From: Leucocoprinus leucothites
Taxonomy: Eukaryota; Basidiomycota; Agaricomycetes; Agaricales; Agaricaceae
NCBI GenBank assembly: GCA_013368445.1
Contig: JAACJO010000001.1
Coordinates: 62,001-126,000 of the forward strand
Direction of reading: 5' to 3'
Length of the DNA stretch: 64,000 nt
The notes under the pieces were generated by a model. It saw only the letters and a list, made by a program, of their open reading frames with translations. It ran no database searches and was not told the DNA's origin. Each line of letters opens with the position of its first letter. Position 1 is the first letter of the stretch. A program made the position numbers and the translations under genes. Positions 13,130 through 25,609 of the stretch are shown here, piece after piece.

Positions 13130-13886
13130 ATGGTAGTCGGGAACAGCGGTACGTTTGCAGAGAACTTCGAATAGAATCTGTACATTGTCTGATGGTCACC
13201 GATCGGGCGACAGGAACTGGGAAGGTTGAAATGACATATTCTGTCAAGAAAGACACGACTGTGCTGACAATTATGAACCTAACAGAGTACACTCTCCGCT
13301 GCTCTAGCGAAAACCCTGCGAATTCCTCAGGTTTCCTTGGACAAGTTAAACTGGAATCCTGGATGGAGAGAGACTCCTGACGAAGAGTTCAAAACTCGGG
13401 TACGAGAGTCTATCGATAATAACCCCCAAGGGTGGATTGTCGATGGAAATTATACAAGGAAAATCGGAACGTTTGTTCAAGATGAGGCCACAGACATCAT
13501 ATGTGAGTCGGCATGTCGATTTGTCGAGGGAGACGGTCACTAGAATTATTTATGTTAAAGGGTTGGATCCGCCATTGGTGCTATACTTTCCGCGTATATT
13601 CATACGGACCATGCGGAGGTACCTCGGATGGGAAGAACCATGTAGCCCAGGGTGTGGCGAAGACGATCTGAAGGGTATATTTTTCTCATCAAACAGTATT
13701 CTTTGGTGGTGCATAAGCCATCATGGGGTTGTGCGTCATAGGTGTAGTGAAATGATGAGCCGGATTGGAATTGGCATCGGGATCGACGTCAGGGGAAGGC
13801 GGATGCGAAGGATCGGTGGATGGGGAGGAGAGTTCAAGTCTTGGTGGCGCGGTGTAGAGCTCTTGGCACGCGAGAAGGCTCTGTAA
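13130..13886 (+). CDS. P-loop NTPase, adenylate-kinase-like (topology-modulation/FLAR-type)
   Basis: Four inferred exons (13130-13148, 13214-13224, 13286-13502, 13561-13886) give 190 aa. The start MVVGNSG reads into TGK and then STLSAALAK, forming a Walker A loop GNSGTGKS assembled from three exons; exon 2 is only 11 nt. Next are IPQVSLDKLNWNPGW and EGWIVDGNYT-like QGWIVDGNYTRK, then TDIIWLDPPLVLYFPR with RTMRRYLGWEEPC. These are hallmarks of small adenylate-kinase-fold proteins often labelled FLAR or topology modulation protein, presumed nucleotide phosphotransferases acting in the cytosol. The last 50 residues are basic and Trp-rich (GGEFKSWWRGVELLAREKAL). Substrate is unknown. The gene converges with the Alba gene, with 124 bp between stop codons. 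Confidence 0.85.
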
Positions 13887-14010
13887 AGAGTGGACTGCAG
13901 TCGACAGCTTAGAATAAGGGTGTGGTGTATCGGAAGATGTCTAGATAGATGTGAGGTGATATAGGCGACGACTTTGAAAAAAGGCTGACCGATAAGAGGC
14001 GGAATGACTA

Positions 14011-14741
14011 TTATGATTTTTCTGTCGTGCCTTCCTTGGCTGCCGCCTGAACCTTCTTTTCTCGCTTTTTGGCTCGCGCTTTCGCTGACTTGGAAAGTTT
14101 TCGCGTAGCCGGAGGTTGATACCTATGAGGACATAAGAGGAGTACCATGAATCTATGACGGATCGAACTCGTACGTCGCCGACTGGCCGAGTTCTGGAAT
14201 CTTTTCCAGTGACAAGGTGATTTGAAGATATGGTGTCTGTTTAAGTTTAATGCTGTTGGTCGATAATAAGCGGGATGATTCAGGGGACATAAGTTAAGAA
14301 CACACTGATTTTTGCCCTCTAGAGCAAATGCTATCTGTTTATCACGAGTGTCATCTTCGTCATCTTCGACCGTTTCACCATACCCGAGATCTTCCAGAGT
14401 CCCTAGCTGGTTATACTGATGTAGCCCAACGAGACGCGGAGAATGTGTATCAACTAGAATCTTGATGTACTCGCGTTTGATGATCTCCACGACAGAGATA
14501 AGCCGTGGTATAACTAGAGTCACATTGTTCAGGTCTCCTTTGGTTTGGCCAGGTGGATCCCGAGGTAGAGTGTGAAGAACGAGTGGTCGCGAATCGTATT
14601 TCTATACCACGTCAGCATGAACATATGGCTCATTTTATGAGTATTTACTTGGAAAAACTCGAGGGCGAAGGAGACGAATGATTTGATTTTGCCGTTTGAT
14701 GTTATCCTGAGCTGCTTGGGGCCAGTGTCGTCAGTGTCCAT
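14011..14741 (-). CDS. Alba-domain RNA/DNA-binding protein
   Basis: Four inferred exons (14741-14649, 14601-14306, 14252-14175, 14122-14011) give 192 aa, starting MDTDDTGPKQLRITSNGKIK. The Alba fold is suggested by the start KQLRITSNGKIKSFVSFALEFFQ, then PLVLHTLPRDPP, then VTLVIPRLISVVEIIKREY. The family includes archaeal Alba and the Rpp20/Rpp25 subunits of RNase P/MRP, so a role in RNA binding or RNase P is plausible but not shown. The middle reads QTPYLQITLSLEKIPELGQSATY, and the C-terminus is a basic tract (KLSKSAKARAKKREKKVQ). The last intron donor is ambiguous: gtacga at 14174 (52-bp intron, used here) or gtcata about 15 nt downstream, which would add EFDP before YQPP but leave a 37-bp intron. 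The frame opens with TTG at 14747; the ATG at 14741 is preferred. Confidence 0.8.
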
Positions 14742-15995
14742 ATTCAAGCCGATGGCGTGACTGTGACACGAAGGCAGCGGGTGACAGGTGACCAGCGCTG
14801 ACTCGATCGGTCATGTCGGTCAAGACAAATGTTAGTCAGTGTCGTATCATAGGCATTGGAGCGATCCTGCATTTAGTAAAATCAACTGCAGAGGTACATC
14901 TGTAGCTGGATCAAAAATCAAATCAACACGCATAAGGTATAGCCAACATCTAGTGAGATTAGCTGAGTTTAATAACGTTTCAATAATTTGGCTAGGACCG
15001 TCCGACCATGATTGCGAACGTCAATCTGATGAGAAAACTTGAGCTAGAGGAGCTTTTGACTGGCCAAGGGATCTGTGAGTCTACAAGACGTAATTGAAAT
15101 CCGACCGAAGCATGGTGTTGAGTCTGTTTCTTGATTCTTTTCGACATTGGAATTCTCAGACATGCCAAAAAGGCGCCAACAACCCTGGCGCTCTGATGAA
15201 CCTCTCTTTGCGCCTGACCATCAGCATCTTTCGGTCTTCCCGAGCATCCCACCGGCACAGACAGTTTGGTCGAGCTCTCTCCTGGTGGTTCAATTAAGCG
15301 AGCGACCTTTTTGACTCTTTTTTGGACCCGTCGCCTTTAAGGGCTACCACGAGCAAATATTATCATTTCGTTCTTGCTGTCCAGGCAAGTCAGGCGAAGG
15401 GAAGATTTGCGTTGACGGTCATTCCACCTTCCATTTTCGCCTTACGTCTGGCGCATAGCCTCTCCCAGTGTTGTTCTGGAAGACTTAATCTCAACGGGCG
15501 CTCAACCCAGTATAGCAGTCCACGTGTCGAACACGCCTTATCACTTCCCGTCATGCTGCCTCGTGCTCGTTTCGAGATATTCTTGTCTTATCTCTCTTGG
15601 GCGAACATGAAGTTCTGGAGGGCATGAAGCGTGTTGTTTCGCGTCATTCAAGTAAGTGGCAGTAGTACAAAACATCTACTCATGTTTCTGACACTCTTTG
15701 ACCGACACAGTCCATATAACCGACGTGATGCAACGTGTTGACCGCGCGCCACTTTACAATGGGGTGTGATTTGTCGCGACCCTCCACAATACGAGCCGCC
15801 TAGAATCATTGATGCCGTTCATTACTTGCCTCGATGCAGCCGCCTGGCCTAACCTTGATAATAGAGTCGTTTCCTCCGTACACGTTTCCCACAACGATCC
15901 CCCTCTTTCTCCTCGACCTCATCGACAACGGCCGGGTACATAACCTTTTATAACCTTTCAATCCGTGCAAATTTCTCTCAACCTTACTAGCCAAC
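14742..15995. other. Intergenic region with no recognisable gene
   Basis: No supported coding sequence. The stretch immediately before 15996 is pyrimidine-rich (for example ttctctcaacctt) with an AT-rich TTTTATAACC near 15948. It ends in the favourable start context CCAACATGAG, so it probably contains the promoter and 5' UTR of the next gene. Confidence 0.45.
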
Positions 15996-18900
15996 ATGAG
16001 CAATGGTGGCAGTCCAAAGCCCAAATGGACTGGTCGTCTAAACAACGCCGTCCGCAGAAGCTCTACGATGCTTAGTTTTGGCCGTTCGAGTTCCTCTCGA
16101 CCATCTTCCCTTCGGTCTCGCTCCTCTTTCGACGCAGGTTCTCCCCCTGCACAGAAGGTCGACACGTCGTCCGCTACGCTCGAACCTCCCGCAGTGCCCG
16201 CAGCACAATTGATGCCTAGTCCAATCAGCGAGTCACCTCTCAAAGAAAGAGCAGCAACAGAGCCTGCTGGGCCTTCCACTCTTGCTGAGGAAGTTCCTCA
16301 GTCGTCAAGTCCGGATGGCATGGATACGGCGACGAGTCCAGTTGGATATGTTCCTCCTCCGGTTGTCGATTCTTCGATTGGGAACCCTGGTGCATTCACA
16401 GATCAGGATGACGAGGAACTTCCTCAACCTATAGTCCTCACTGATCCGCACAACCCTCCCAAACCTCCGTCCAACAAGGGAGCTCCTTCTACGCGTGCTC
16501 CTTCAATTTACGACGGAGCTGCGCCAGCACCTGTTCCTACAGCTCGTGTTCAAGCAGACTCGTCTACTCGTGATATTCCCGCACAAGGAGAGACTTTGCG
16601 AATGCCCGAGGCCGAACCCGCCCCCGCTCATGAGCAACAGTCACCCGAGACTCAGGACGCCCCAGCCCGACTACCTACACCTTCTTTTGACAACGACCCC
16701 ACCGCCGATGAAGCGCCATCTCACCCTAACCCTTCCAGCGGTGCTCCCGTCGGAAACGGTCATCCCATCCCGAAAGAGCATCAGGCAGACCCCTCACCCA
16801 TCCCACGGGCTGAACATGCAGTTCCTCCCATTCCCTTTGACATCACTGGCATTCACCCAATGCCTGCACCTTCCCATACTCCTGCTCACGTACCACATCA
16901 GCCGCAGTCCGAGTCACGAGAGCCCATGTTCCACACCATGCCCATTGACGATATGAGCTCTGGAACTGAAGTCTGGGCTACGTCCCCGCGTTCGGAACCC
17001 AGGAGTAACGGGAGCATCCATCTAGACTACGCTAGTATTGTGTAAGTCACTAATTGTTAAAATTGGTTATATGGGTTGGGGTTAACACTGCGCAATCACT
17101 TAGAGGCGAGAGCCAGGATAACAATACGAAGCCACCGCCACCACAAATCACTTTGTCTACTTCGGATTCGCCGAGTATGCCCCGGTATGTCCTCGGACCA
17201 GTTTCATGATGATTTGGATTGTCTTGCTGATTCACCTCTTTTCTCCAATGTCTTCAGTGCGCAGCCGGCTCCAGCGAAGGATAGCCATAGTGAACGGGAG
17301 GTTGTCATGCCGCTACCGGAGCTTCATGAAGTTATACCCTCGAGGTAATTGTCAGGCTTTTGACATCATAGACTCCATCCTCACAATCAACGACCATGTG
17401 TGTTACTTAGGTCTATGAATCAAGGCCAATTTGACACCGATCACTCGCATTACGAAGTTGATACCGAGTACGTTTAGATTAACATTTCAACCCTTGACAT
17501 CCTCTAACGCATACCTCCAGTGAAACCCGGCCTCTCCTCGCGACGCCGAAAGGCCCGGCGTCCTACCTCCACCCACCAACAACAGGGCAAAACACTCGCA
17601 CCAATGTCAACGTCAGCCCGATAAACGGTACAGCTCGTGGCACTCCTGCACCCAGCTCCTGGAATCATCGTAACCTCTCTGCTGTACCTCGCCTGCACGA
17701 ACTCGGATGGATCGAATACCACCTCCCTGACGGAACGTTCTACTACGTTCATCCTACGCGTCGTGTTACAACAGATATGAATCTGAGGATGGAAAAGGTG
17801 CTGAATGCTGTTACAATGTATCTGGAGAACGAGTGTAAAGAAACTGCTCCAAGTGGATGTGAGCTGTGGTTGCGCGATGGTCGTAGTACTGGTGGAAGTT
17901 CAAGGAGAAGGAAAAGCTTCGAACCCGAGAGGTATTGGGTTAACCACCAGACCAGATCTGTCGTGGTCGATACTGACCATAAAGGAGGCAAGAAGAAGGC
18001 TCCCGAGGAAGATCGTAAGTCCTTGCGCTTTACCTAGATTTCAATGATGATCTGACAATACTTCTTGGACTGAAGAACTTGACATGGAATACAGGTATTG
18101 GTCATTCATTGAGGGCCATCCCGCGCACACGACCCTTCCATTGAATGCAAGGACGGAGGCATTTGAGGCTCTCAACTGGGCATGGACTGGTACGTTTCCG
18201 ACTGAAAGATTCCAAACACTCTTTCTTAACAACCAACCATTACAGACCGCCTGCTCCCGTCTAATCAGGTCGTCCCCGCTCCGTTCAGTCAAGACGAATG
18301 TAACGAACTTGACCGTCTTTTGCGCTCATTCACCGCCGACCAAGAGAGTATTCAAACTCGACTTGTAGCACGGATTCTGATTCGTGTCGGTGAGCAGCCC
18401 TTTGCCCATCTCATCGTACATATCATCTAATACACCTCTTAGCGATCTGGCGCCAGGCATTCTTCCGACCAAACAAACCACTCCCGAAAGACGTCGTCGC
18501 GAACACCTATCCAGCAATCCGCCGTCAACGCTCTGTGGTCCGCGGGTTCTTTGACGTCCTGGTCTCTATCATCTGTCTCGGTATTCCCTACATCTTCTTC
18601 GAACGTCACAGCCAGCACCGTATGGACGAGGAGTCCAACCTCCGCACTGTCGGTCCTATGTTCATCATAGGCGCATGTACCTGCATAGTAGTATGTCCCT
18701 TTCTCACTTTCATACTGAGGGGGCTAGAGCCCTGATTTATTCACAGGCGGCAATCGTCTTGAGCGCGTCTGTAACATTCCTCGCTTTACCAGGCCTAGAT
18801 AGTATCGCAAGAGTCGCCGGCCTTGTAGCCACCCTGTTTGCATCTTTTTCCATGGCGGCTACCCTGGTCGCTATCTTCAGGTACAAGTCAGAGATGGTGA

Positions 18901-19229
18901 GAAGCGCTCCCCAAATAGGGGAGGGAATCATGTGGGTTTCGGTATGTAGACCGTTTTTTGCTTATCTCTCTAACCTTGGCCGTGGTGCTGAGTGCTATTC
19001 TTTGATATAGAAACGGTCTCTTATCTTTTCGATGCCCATGGTCTTCCTCGCGTACGCCATTATTGGCTTTATCGCTGGTATCATCCTTTACTCCGTCCGA
19101 GATGCCGAGTTACCCAACAAAGGCTTCACCGCCCAAAACAACGTCACTTCAGCTGACTGGACCACTGTTGTTGGCGTTGGCGCATTGGCTGGTTCCCTGA
19201 CGATGTGGCTTCTGCTTTCTAGGCGTTGA
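15996..19229 (+). CDS. Large multi-TM protein with WW-like segment and disordered N-terminus
   Basis: Ten inferred exons (15996-17041, 17104-17184, 17258-17344, 17411-17467, 17521-18014, 18076-18189, 18246-18389, 18443-18690, 18747-18941, 19011-19229) keep one frame through every junction and give 894 aa. The first ~350 residues are Pro/Ser/Ala-rich and look disordered. A WW-like element follows: LHELGWIEYHLPDGTFYYVHPTRR. The first Trp and the Gly-x-x-Tyr-Tyr strand are present, but the second signature Trp position reads Asp (VTTDMNLR), so peptide binding may be lost. After a charged region (SFIEGHPAHTTLP) the C-terminal third has about four to five hydrophobic segments: DVLVSIICLGIPYIFF, MFIIGACTCIVAAIVLSASV, GLVATLFASFSMAATLVAIF, MVFLAYAIIGFIAGIILYSV and VVGVGALAGSLTMWLLL. 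It probably sits in an internal or plasma membrane with a long cytosolic N-terminus. I know no function for this family. It converges with the peptide transporter, 263 bp away. Confidence 0.8.
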
Positions 19230-19492
19230 TTTCGTCATTTCCTCTCGTCTCTCATTTGTACTCATAGATTGCATTTTTTACAATTTTGTCGTTATGATTC
19301 CTGTATTTAGGAGCTTTTTTCTTTCCTGCCTCAATGATGACTCGATGATGACAATGCACGATTTTCATCGGTTTAACATGTTCGTTGAATATCGAGAGTG
19401 AAAAAGACGTTATTAATCATACAGCATCTCGTCCTAAACATGACATTCGGTGTTCATTCAATGAAGTGGGGAATTTAAGGGAAATAAGACAT

Positions 19493-21934
19493 TCAGGATG
19501 CTCGCTCGTCCTTGAAGCCTTCACGTTCACCCGAACCAATGGCATTGAGCTCAGCCTCACGCCTGTCGAGGTCACGGAAACTAGAAGAAAAGAGTCAGCA
19601 AGAGAGATGGACAAACCACGAAGGAACTTACACAACGAAGAAAATCGTTCCCATAGCCCAAGCAGTTACAGCGAAAGAGCCAAATAACCAAGCAAACTTC
19701 TGCTCAACGTTCACACTGATGAGAGCAAAGTTCAGAGCCGAGCTGAGAGCATTTTGGAACTGCGAGAAAGCCATGACGACGGATTTCATGCGATGGGGAG
19801 CCTGTACCACAAAAAATGTCTGTCAGCTAGGACATGGTCGAGTCATTGGGTCAAGGCTTACCTTAGTGAAAGCATATTCAAGAGAAGTGATAGAGGCGAA
19901 AATCTCTGACATGCCGACAAGGATGTAAGGTCCAGATACGACCCAAACGTTGATAGGGGCGGGAAGAGGGTTGCCAGTGACTGGGTCAAGGCAAGCAGAA
20001 GGCTCATTATCGTGGCAAGGCGACATCTTGTAAAGGTAATGTTGAAGGACAGCAGAATAGACCATAGCTGCGATCATTCACACTCGAATTAGGACAGAGT
20101 TAAACGTGAAAGTAACAGAGGTATGACTCACCGAGACCAGCGACGAGGAAACCGGCATAGATACGCTTTATGGGCGAGAAGTTGATACCTCGTCTCCGGA
20201 GGAATGGATAGATGATGTAGTCGAAGATGGGGATCATGACGATAATGGAGATGGGATTCAAATTCTGGATGAGATCGTTAGGAGTGCCGTTCAAAACCAT
20301 AGCAGCCGCCATCGTGCCCAAGTTTCCATCAATCTGAGAGTAGCCTGGAGAAAAATCAGTCATAGGCTCCAGCTATAGTGAGAGTATGGACTCACAGAGC
20401 CAATAAAAGGGGAAGAAGAGGAAGACAGTGCAAGCATTGAGAGTGCGAGCAACTTCACCGACAAACTCATCATCCCAGGTGATCTTGGCTGGTACTTTAC
20501 CCTGGTCGTAGGAACCTACAGAGAGGTCAGTATAGCGACGGTATAACTGGAAGACCATACTAACTGGGTTTCGCGGGATCCCAAAAATCTGGGGCACGAA
20601 TGTTTCTGATTGTCTTGATGGGATTCAGAGACCAACGAGGACCGAGCGCAAACGCGATGACCCGAACAGTCTGGAAAAAGGGAAAGATGAGAAAGAGTAG
20701 CCCGGGGAAGTATTCATCCTACCTCAAGAAGGATTGAACCACGGGGAGGCGTCATGACGTAGTTCTTCTTGCCGAACAAGAGGACTACAGGGACCAAACA
20801 GAAGATGCCCGTGGGGACGAGATAAGTCGCCCAATATCCATGGTCACGAGCAAGGAATGAAGCGGAAATTGCGCCACAAGAGCCGAAATTGATGGCAGCG
20901 TAGAACCCTAGTAGGCCTAAGCACAGTGCAAAGAAGGATAGAAAAATCTACTCACAGAGGTAGATACTTTGGATCGTCACAGCTGGTGACTTGATCACGA
21001 CCTCGCCGGAAGGAAGAGTCTCCTTACGGAGCTTTCCCGTATACTGCTCTGCAATCATGGGAGAGACGTTTGCTTTGATCGCACTGTGGTATATGAGTAT
21101 GATATTGAAGGAACCATAACAAGCAGACTACTCACCCAGCACCAACACCCATTACAACAATCGAGAGCACGAGAAGGCCCAGGGCAGAGTTGGGGTGTTG
21201 CAAGGATGACGGAACAGCAGAACCGACGAGAATGATATGGCCGATTCTGCTTCCGAGTTAACAATCGTGGTAACACTAGTAGCAGACGAGATATACGCAC
21301 AAGGTGACGACAGAAAATACCAAGATTGTCTTGTAGCGACCCCACAAGGTATCAGCAATGATACCTCCCAGCCATGGGGTAACATACACAAAGAAAGTGT
21401 TGAACTATAGAACCTGCGTTAGGACTAGAATCGTGGTGTTCATTCTGAAAGGTCACTGACTGTTCCTATAGGAGAATGAGTCACTGTTCAACAAAGAGAG
21501 AGCGAACAGACATACGGATTGCGACGGACTTCTGGACGCCCAGGCCCAGAGCACCGGCAACACCAACATCACGATTAGCTGCCAGGACTGCACCAGTCGT
21601 TGAACCAGGGGGAAGGCCAGCACGAATATAATTGTTGTATACATTCGTGGTGCCATAGTAGGTCCATCTGGGAGCAAGAGATATGTGTCGGATTAAATGA
21701 GGTGATAAGCGGTAAAGTGATAACAGACCTCTCAGCAAATTCAACAATGACGACCAACCAGGCAGTCAGAGGAAGACGATCAGCGACATGCCTATACGTG
21801 TTCAAGTCCTTTTGCGTGACGCCCTCCGACCCTTCTATGATACTATCACCATCCTCAGCGTATTGAAACTTAATGTCATCGACGCTCGCAGGACGAGCGT
21901 GGTCCTCAGAGATCTTCTCGTCGTGAGTGGCCAT
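19493..21934 (-). CDS. PTR2: POT/PTR2-family proton-coupled oligopeptide transporter
   Basis: Thirteen inferred exons keep frame throughout and give 600 aa: 21934-21729, 21667-21516, 21465-21461, 21404-21301, 21246-21136, 21083-20956, 20916-20723, 20670-20565, 20515-20396, 20344-20132, 20067-19862, 19801-19632, 19580-19493. PTR2 proteins import di- and tripeptides with protons across the plasma membrane. Family marks, in order: AWLVVIVEFAERWTYYGTTN (TM1 with the ExxER-type motif), TFNTFFVYVTPWLGGIIADT (TM2-3), GVGAGAIKANVSPMIAEQY, the PTR2 signature GFYAAINFGSCGA in TM5, a large cytosolic loop with FWDPAKPSSYDQGKVP, then QIDGNLGTMAAAM and GMSEIFASITSLEYAFTKAPHRMKS in the C-terminal half. Length is normal for fungal PTR2. 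Exon 3 is only five bases (GAACA), needed to join AIR to FNTFFV as RTFNTFFV. One intron is 39 bp (20955-20917). The frame opens upstream with TTG; ATG at 21934 is the start. Confidence 0.92.
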
Positions 21935-23923
21935 GGCTAGAATGGTGGAAGGTTCCGCGAAGCGCAAAAAGAATCAACGGAAAGGGGGTTTTATGGGTTC
22001 AGATTATAAGCCTTGATGGAGAAGGGCGATAAGGGAACAGTGGGCCAACAACCTTTCCGCATGGACGCCGGGGCTTGGCGTCCTGCGTAGTGCTCATGTT
22101 GGGCTAAGGCTCAGGGCCACAAGATCCGGTAAAGACAGACAGTAGCGCTGGAAAACTGTTAGCAGTGTGCACCAAACCCGTTAGGATGAACCTCCTGAGA
22201 TGTCGCGTTCCTACGTGCTGTTCGGGCATGGCGTTTTAGGCCCGTATGCGCAAGTCTGGTGCAAGAATATACATAGGACAATGTACACTATTTTCTACGC
22301 GTCCGAGGTTTTCTCAAAGCAGACTGTGCCGTAAAGTCGGCCATCTGAATGGGGCGTACCCGGCGAAGAAATGGGTCGTATGCAGACGTAATACGATGAA
22401 GGAAAAATGTGATTGGGCGAAAGTGCGCTCATTGCGTGGCTAGAATGCGGAGTTGTGGGATGTGCACATGGAAGAAGGATATGGTTAAGCCCACGGTACT
22501 TGCCAAGGCCGATACAAATGAATGGAAGTCATACTGTGGGAATATTACTTAGTTTAGTCATCTCTTCTGTAACAACCAGGCGAGCGACAGGCAGTCTTAC
22601 CCACTTCATGCAGACGCACGATAAATTTAATCACGCGTACAACATTGATCATAATACATGCGTACGTTCTTGGCCAAGATGCCCCTGGCGAAGTCCATGC
22701 GCACTGGCAGCTCCAAGGCTCCAGCGTCTCATCATGCATTAATCATACGCTCCGTGGACAGCTCAGGGCCCGAGAGAATAGAAGAGCAAGTGGAGACCTG
22801 TAGAACTGAAATACGTGAGAATAAGTGGTGGTTTTGAATGATGTAGGTGCTTCCTCGTAAAATTCTTGCAAGGAAGGCCGTGAGGATCAGCTCCGGAGTA
22901 TGTAACATCTCCAGTAGTGACATTGCAGCTGCTCAACTGCCTTTGGGAGAGATATGATGGAACGACACTCATATAGATATGTGCTCGCGCATACCTTCAG
23001 GGGTTCCGTTCAATCACAGATTGACAATCAATGTCATCCGGGAATGGCATATAGGGTCGAACTGTCAGCAAAAGTATAGATCATTCCTTATCATCATTCT
23101 ATCGGAGATGTAGTTAGGTAAACATAAGCATGTACTTCAATTCTCCCGAGAGCAAAGGACGCCTTTCTCGTAAGGGTGTAGGCGCGCGACTTATGCGGGT
23201 CATCTAGCCAATATTACCTCGTAGCGGTAGAATCTATGGGCCTGGCTATCGCCTCAGCTGTTCTGCTCTTTGGCTTTCCATCACAGTATCGCCTCTATTC
23301 GAAGTCTATATGTTACCTGGAGCCTGGGAACGCGAATCGCTGCTGCCGCATCTGGCTTAATCAACATTCGGCTGAAGATCGCGGAAAATCATAAACTTCA
23401 ACTAATGAGTTGAAGAGGCTCCTTCTAGCAACCACCACCCAAAGTCGAGGCGCTGGGAGCGATCATCTCGACGAGTTTCATCTCTTAGACACATGAACTG
23501 CTTCGGTCTGCTTCGATCATCACACTTGACAGAGTTTACTGAACATATTTCCGCGCGCGGTCCGCACCTCGGGGCCGCTACGACAGGTGTCAAACTCGTA
23601 TGTGTTTTGGTCTGCCAATATCAGCAAGACGACGTGGAACTGTACTCCACAACTTATCAAGTGGCTCATAAGCCAAGAAATCTGTGTTATCATACCGTAC
23701 TTCTCTGATACACCTTGTACTGCCTATGGTGCTCAAGTTATTTTTGGCTGTGATGACTTTGTTCTCATGACCTTGTGTTTGATAATCTTTTGTTGGATAT
23801 TATTACTTCCTCCATGATGAACAATAGAACGCCGATGGTTACTCAATGGGGACATTCATAAAGTGCGTCGAAGCGACTTCATCTGCAGTAGTAAACCTCT
23901 CCACCGCCTTACACAGCTCACCC
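21935..23923. other. Intergenic region; right end is a duplicated 7TM-gene upstream segment
   Basis: No supported gene. The left part is the upstream region of the transporter. From about 23775 to 23923 the sequence (beginning near tttgataatcttttgttgg) matches the segment upstream of the second 7TM gene at about 25460-25609, so this end belongs to the tandem duplication described below. Confidence 0.5.
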
Positions 23924-25210
23924 ATGGCAGTCGACATATCCTTAAACACGTCAGAGCTCACAGCCCTCCTACTCGAGAGCTTGCTCTACGGTTTGTAGCT
24001 ATACTCCCGTTCAATCAAACTGCTTGCTCAGGTATTCTGCCTTTGTCTTACAGGGATATTCCTAGTTTTATTCTGCATTCTGTTGATCATCGCCTTCTTC
24101 TCAAAGAATACGGAGTTACCGAAGAAGCGTTATATCATCCCCATCGGTACTCTCATGATGCTGTTGGCAACATCGGTCAGTTAAAGACTGTATCATAGAG
24201 TAATAATGGTGCTCACTTAATTTTTAACAGCACTTGGTTATCGACTTCTTGCGAGTTCTCGTTGCTTTCGTCCCTCAGGACCCTGTACACCCTGCCGATA
24301 GATTCTTCAAGAAACTTTCCCATCCATACGCTATCTTGAATTGGGTACTGTATGCGCTCCAAACACTTCTCGGGGACAGCGTTCTGGTGAGTACTACCCT
24401 CGTACGAGGGAATAAGGCTCAATAAAGCCCCTCAGGTCTGGCGATGCTATGTTTTCTGTGACAAAAAATGGTGGACCCTCGTCCCTGGAATCGCAATCAT
24501 CGGCTTCAATATCGGTTTGTCCTCGCCAAGTTTGAGGTGGCATCCTAATTAACTTTTGTGAAATAGCCGCTCTAATCGTTGTGTCGCGAGACCTCACAAT
24601 TACTACCGGCTCGGCATTTATTCACTTGACAAGACCATGGATGGCCTCATGGGTTTCCACCAGTGCTGCTCTGCAGATTCTATATTCTCGTAAGTCGTCC
24701 AGAGCCCACTTTTCAACCCCAAATCTCTTATAGATGGTACCCAGTGGCTATCGTCTTCCAAATTTCAAGGAAATTCCGTGGCGTGGGCCGTCAGGTTAAT
24801 TCCGTTCTTAGAGCCTTCATAGAAAGTTGTGCTCTCTACACTCTATTTGCGCTGGCATTGTTGATCACCTTCGAAGAGGCATCAGATGCTGATTGGGTTC
24901 TTATTGACATGATCTCACCTATAGTTGTAAGTCTCCGATCATCGTAACCCTAGTGATTGATGCAACGCCCCAGTCCTCATACGGTTTCTACCCACAGGGC
25001 ATCTCATTTTGTCTCATCATAATCCAACTGCATATGCACTTCAGGGGTGGCCAATCAACTGCTGCTTCTATTTCTGGATGGGTTGCCGGAAACAACTTTG
25101 GGTCAGGTACGGTGACGGGACCGCCGCCCCATGGCGAGGCAGATATTACGGTGAAAAAGTTCCCCAGCTCGAGTACTATGAGGGAGTTACATAGCGGCGG
25201 AAGCGTTTAG
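23924..25210 (+). CDS. Seven-TM protein of the Agaricomycete-expanded family, tandem copy A
   Basis: Seven inferred exons (23924-23990, 24054-24175, 24231-24386, 24436-24514, 24567-24689, 24745-24926, 24998-25210) give 313 aa in one frame. The protein starts MAVDISLNTSELTALLLESL and runs through hydrophobic segments: GIFLVLFCILLIIAFF; TLMMLLATSHLVIDFLRV; LQTLLGDSVLVWRCYVF followed by KKWWTLVPGIAIIGFNIAAL; MASWVSTSAALQILYSLAIV; SCALYTLFALALLITF; and a last one after DMISPIVGISFCLIII. The GDSVLVWRCYVF motif and the W-W after it are typical of a large uncharacterised basidiomycete 7TM family that looks receptor-like. Ligand and coupling are unknown. The soluble tail is Gly/Ser-rich (about 60 residues). 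The intron-5 acceptor was chosen at cccag (24744), because the nearer tatag would change frame. Confidence 0.82.
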
Positions 25211-25609
25211 GACATATATATGTGAGGCCGAATTCAAAGTTTGTGGGTGGGGTTTCGCCCCATGGAATTGACTCCAAATGTACTACTACTATGCGTTTGT
25301 TAGTTATTTATGGAATTCGAATACATTATTTATTCTCGCATGACACTCCCGTTCGGTCTTCAACTCCTCAGAATCAAACTCCTACCCAGTCCCTCGAGTG
25401 TGCGGGAGGTTACCAAAGCATAGGCAAGCAACACAGAAACCATTCAACTAATCATGATTCTGTTTTTGATAATCTTTTGTTGGACGATATTACTTCCTCC
25501 ATGATGAACAATGGAGCGCCGATGGTTACTTAGCAAGGACATTCTTAAAGTGCGTCGAAGCGTCTTTACCTACAGTAGTAAACCTCTCAACGTCTTCCGC
25601 AGTGCTACC

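Noticed and set aside
24732..24744. tatag as acceptor for intron 5 of the 7TM copy A
   Set aside because: Leads to a wrong frame; the next acceptor cccag restores the conserved helix, and copy B lacks the tatag.
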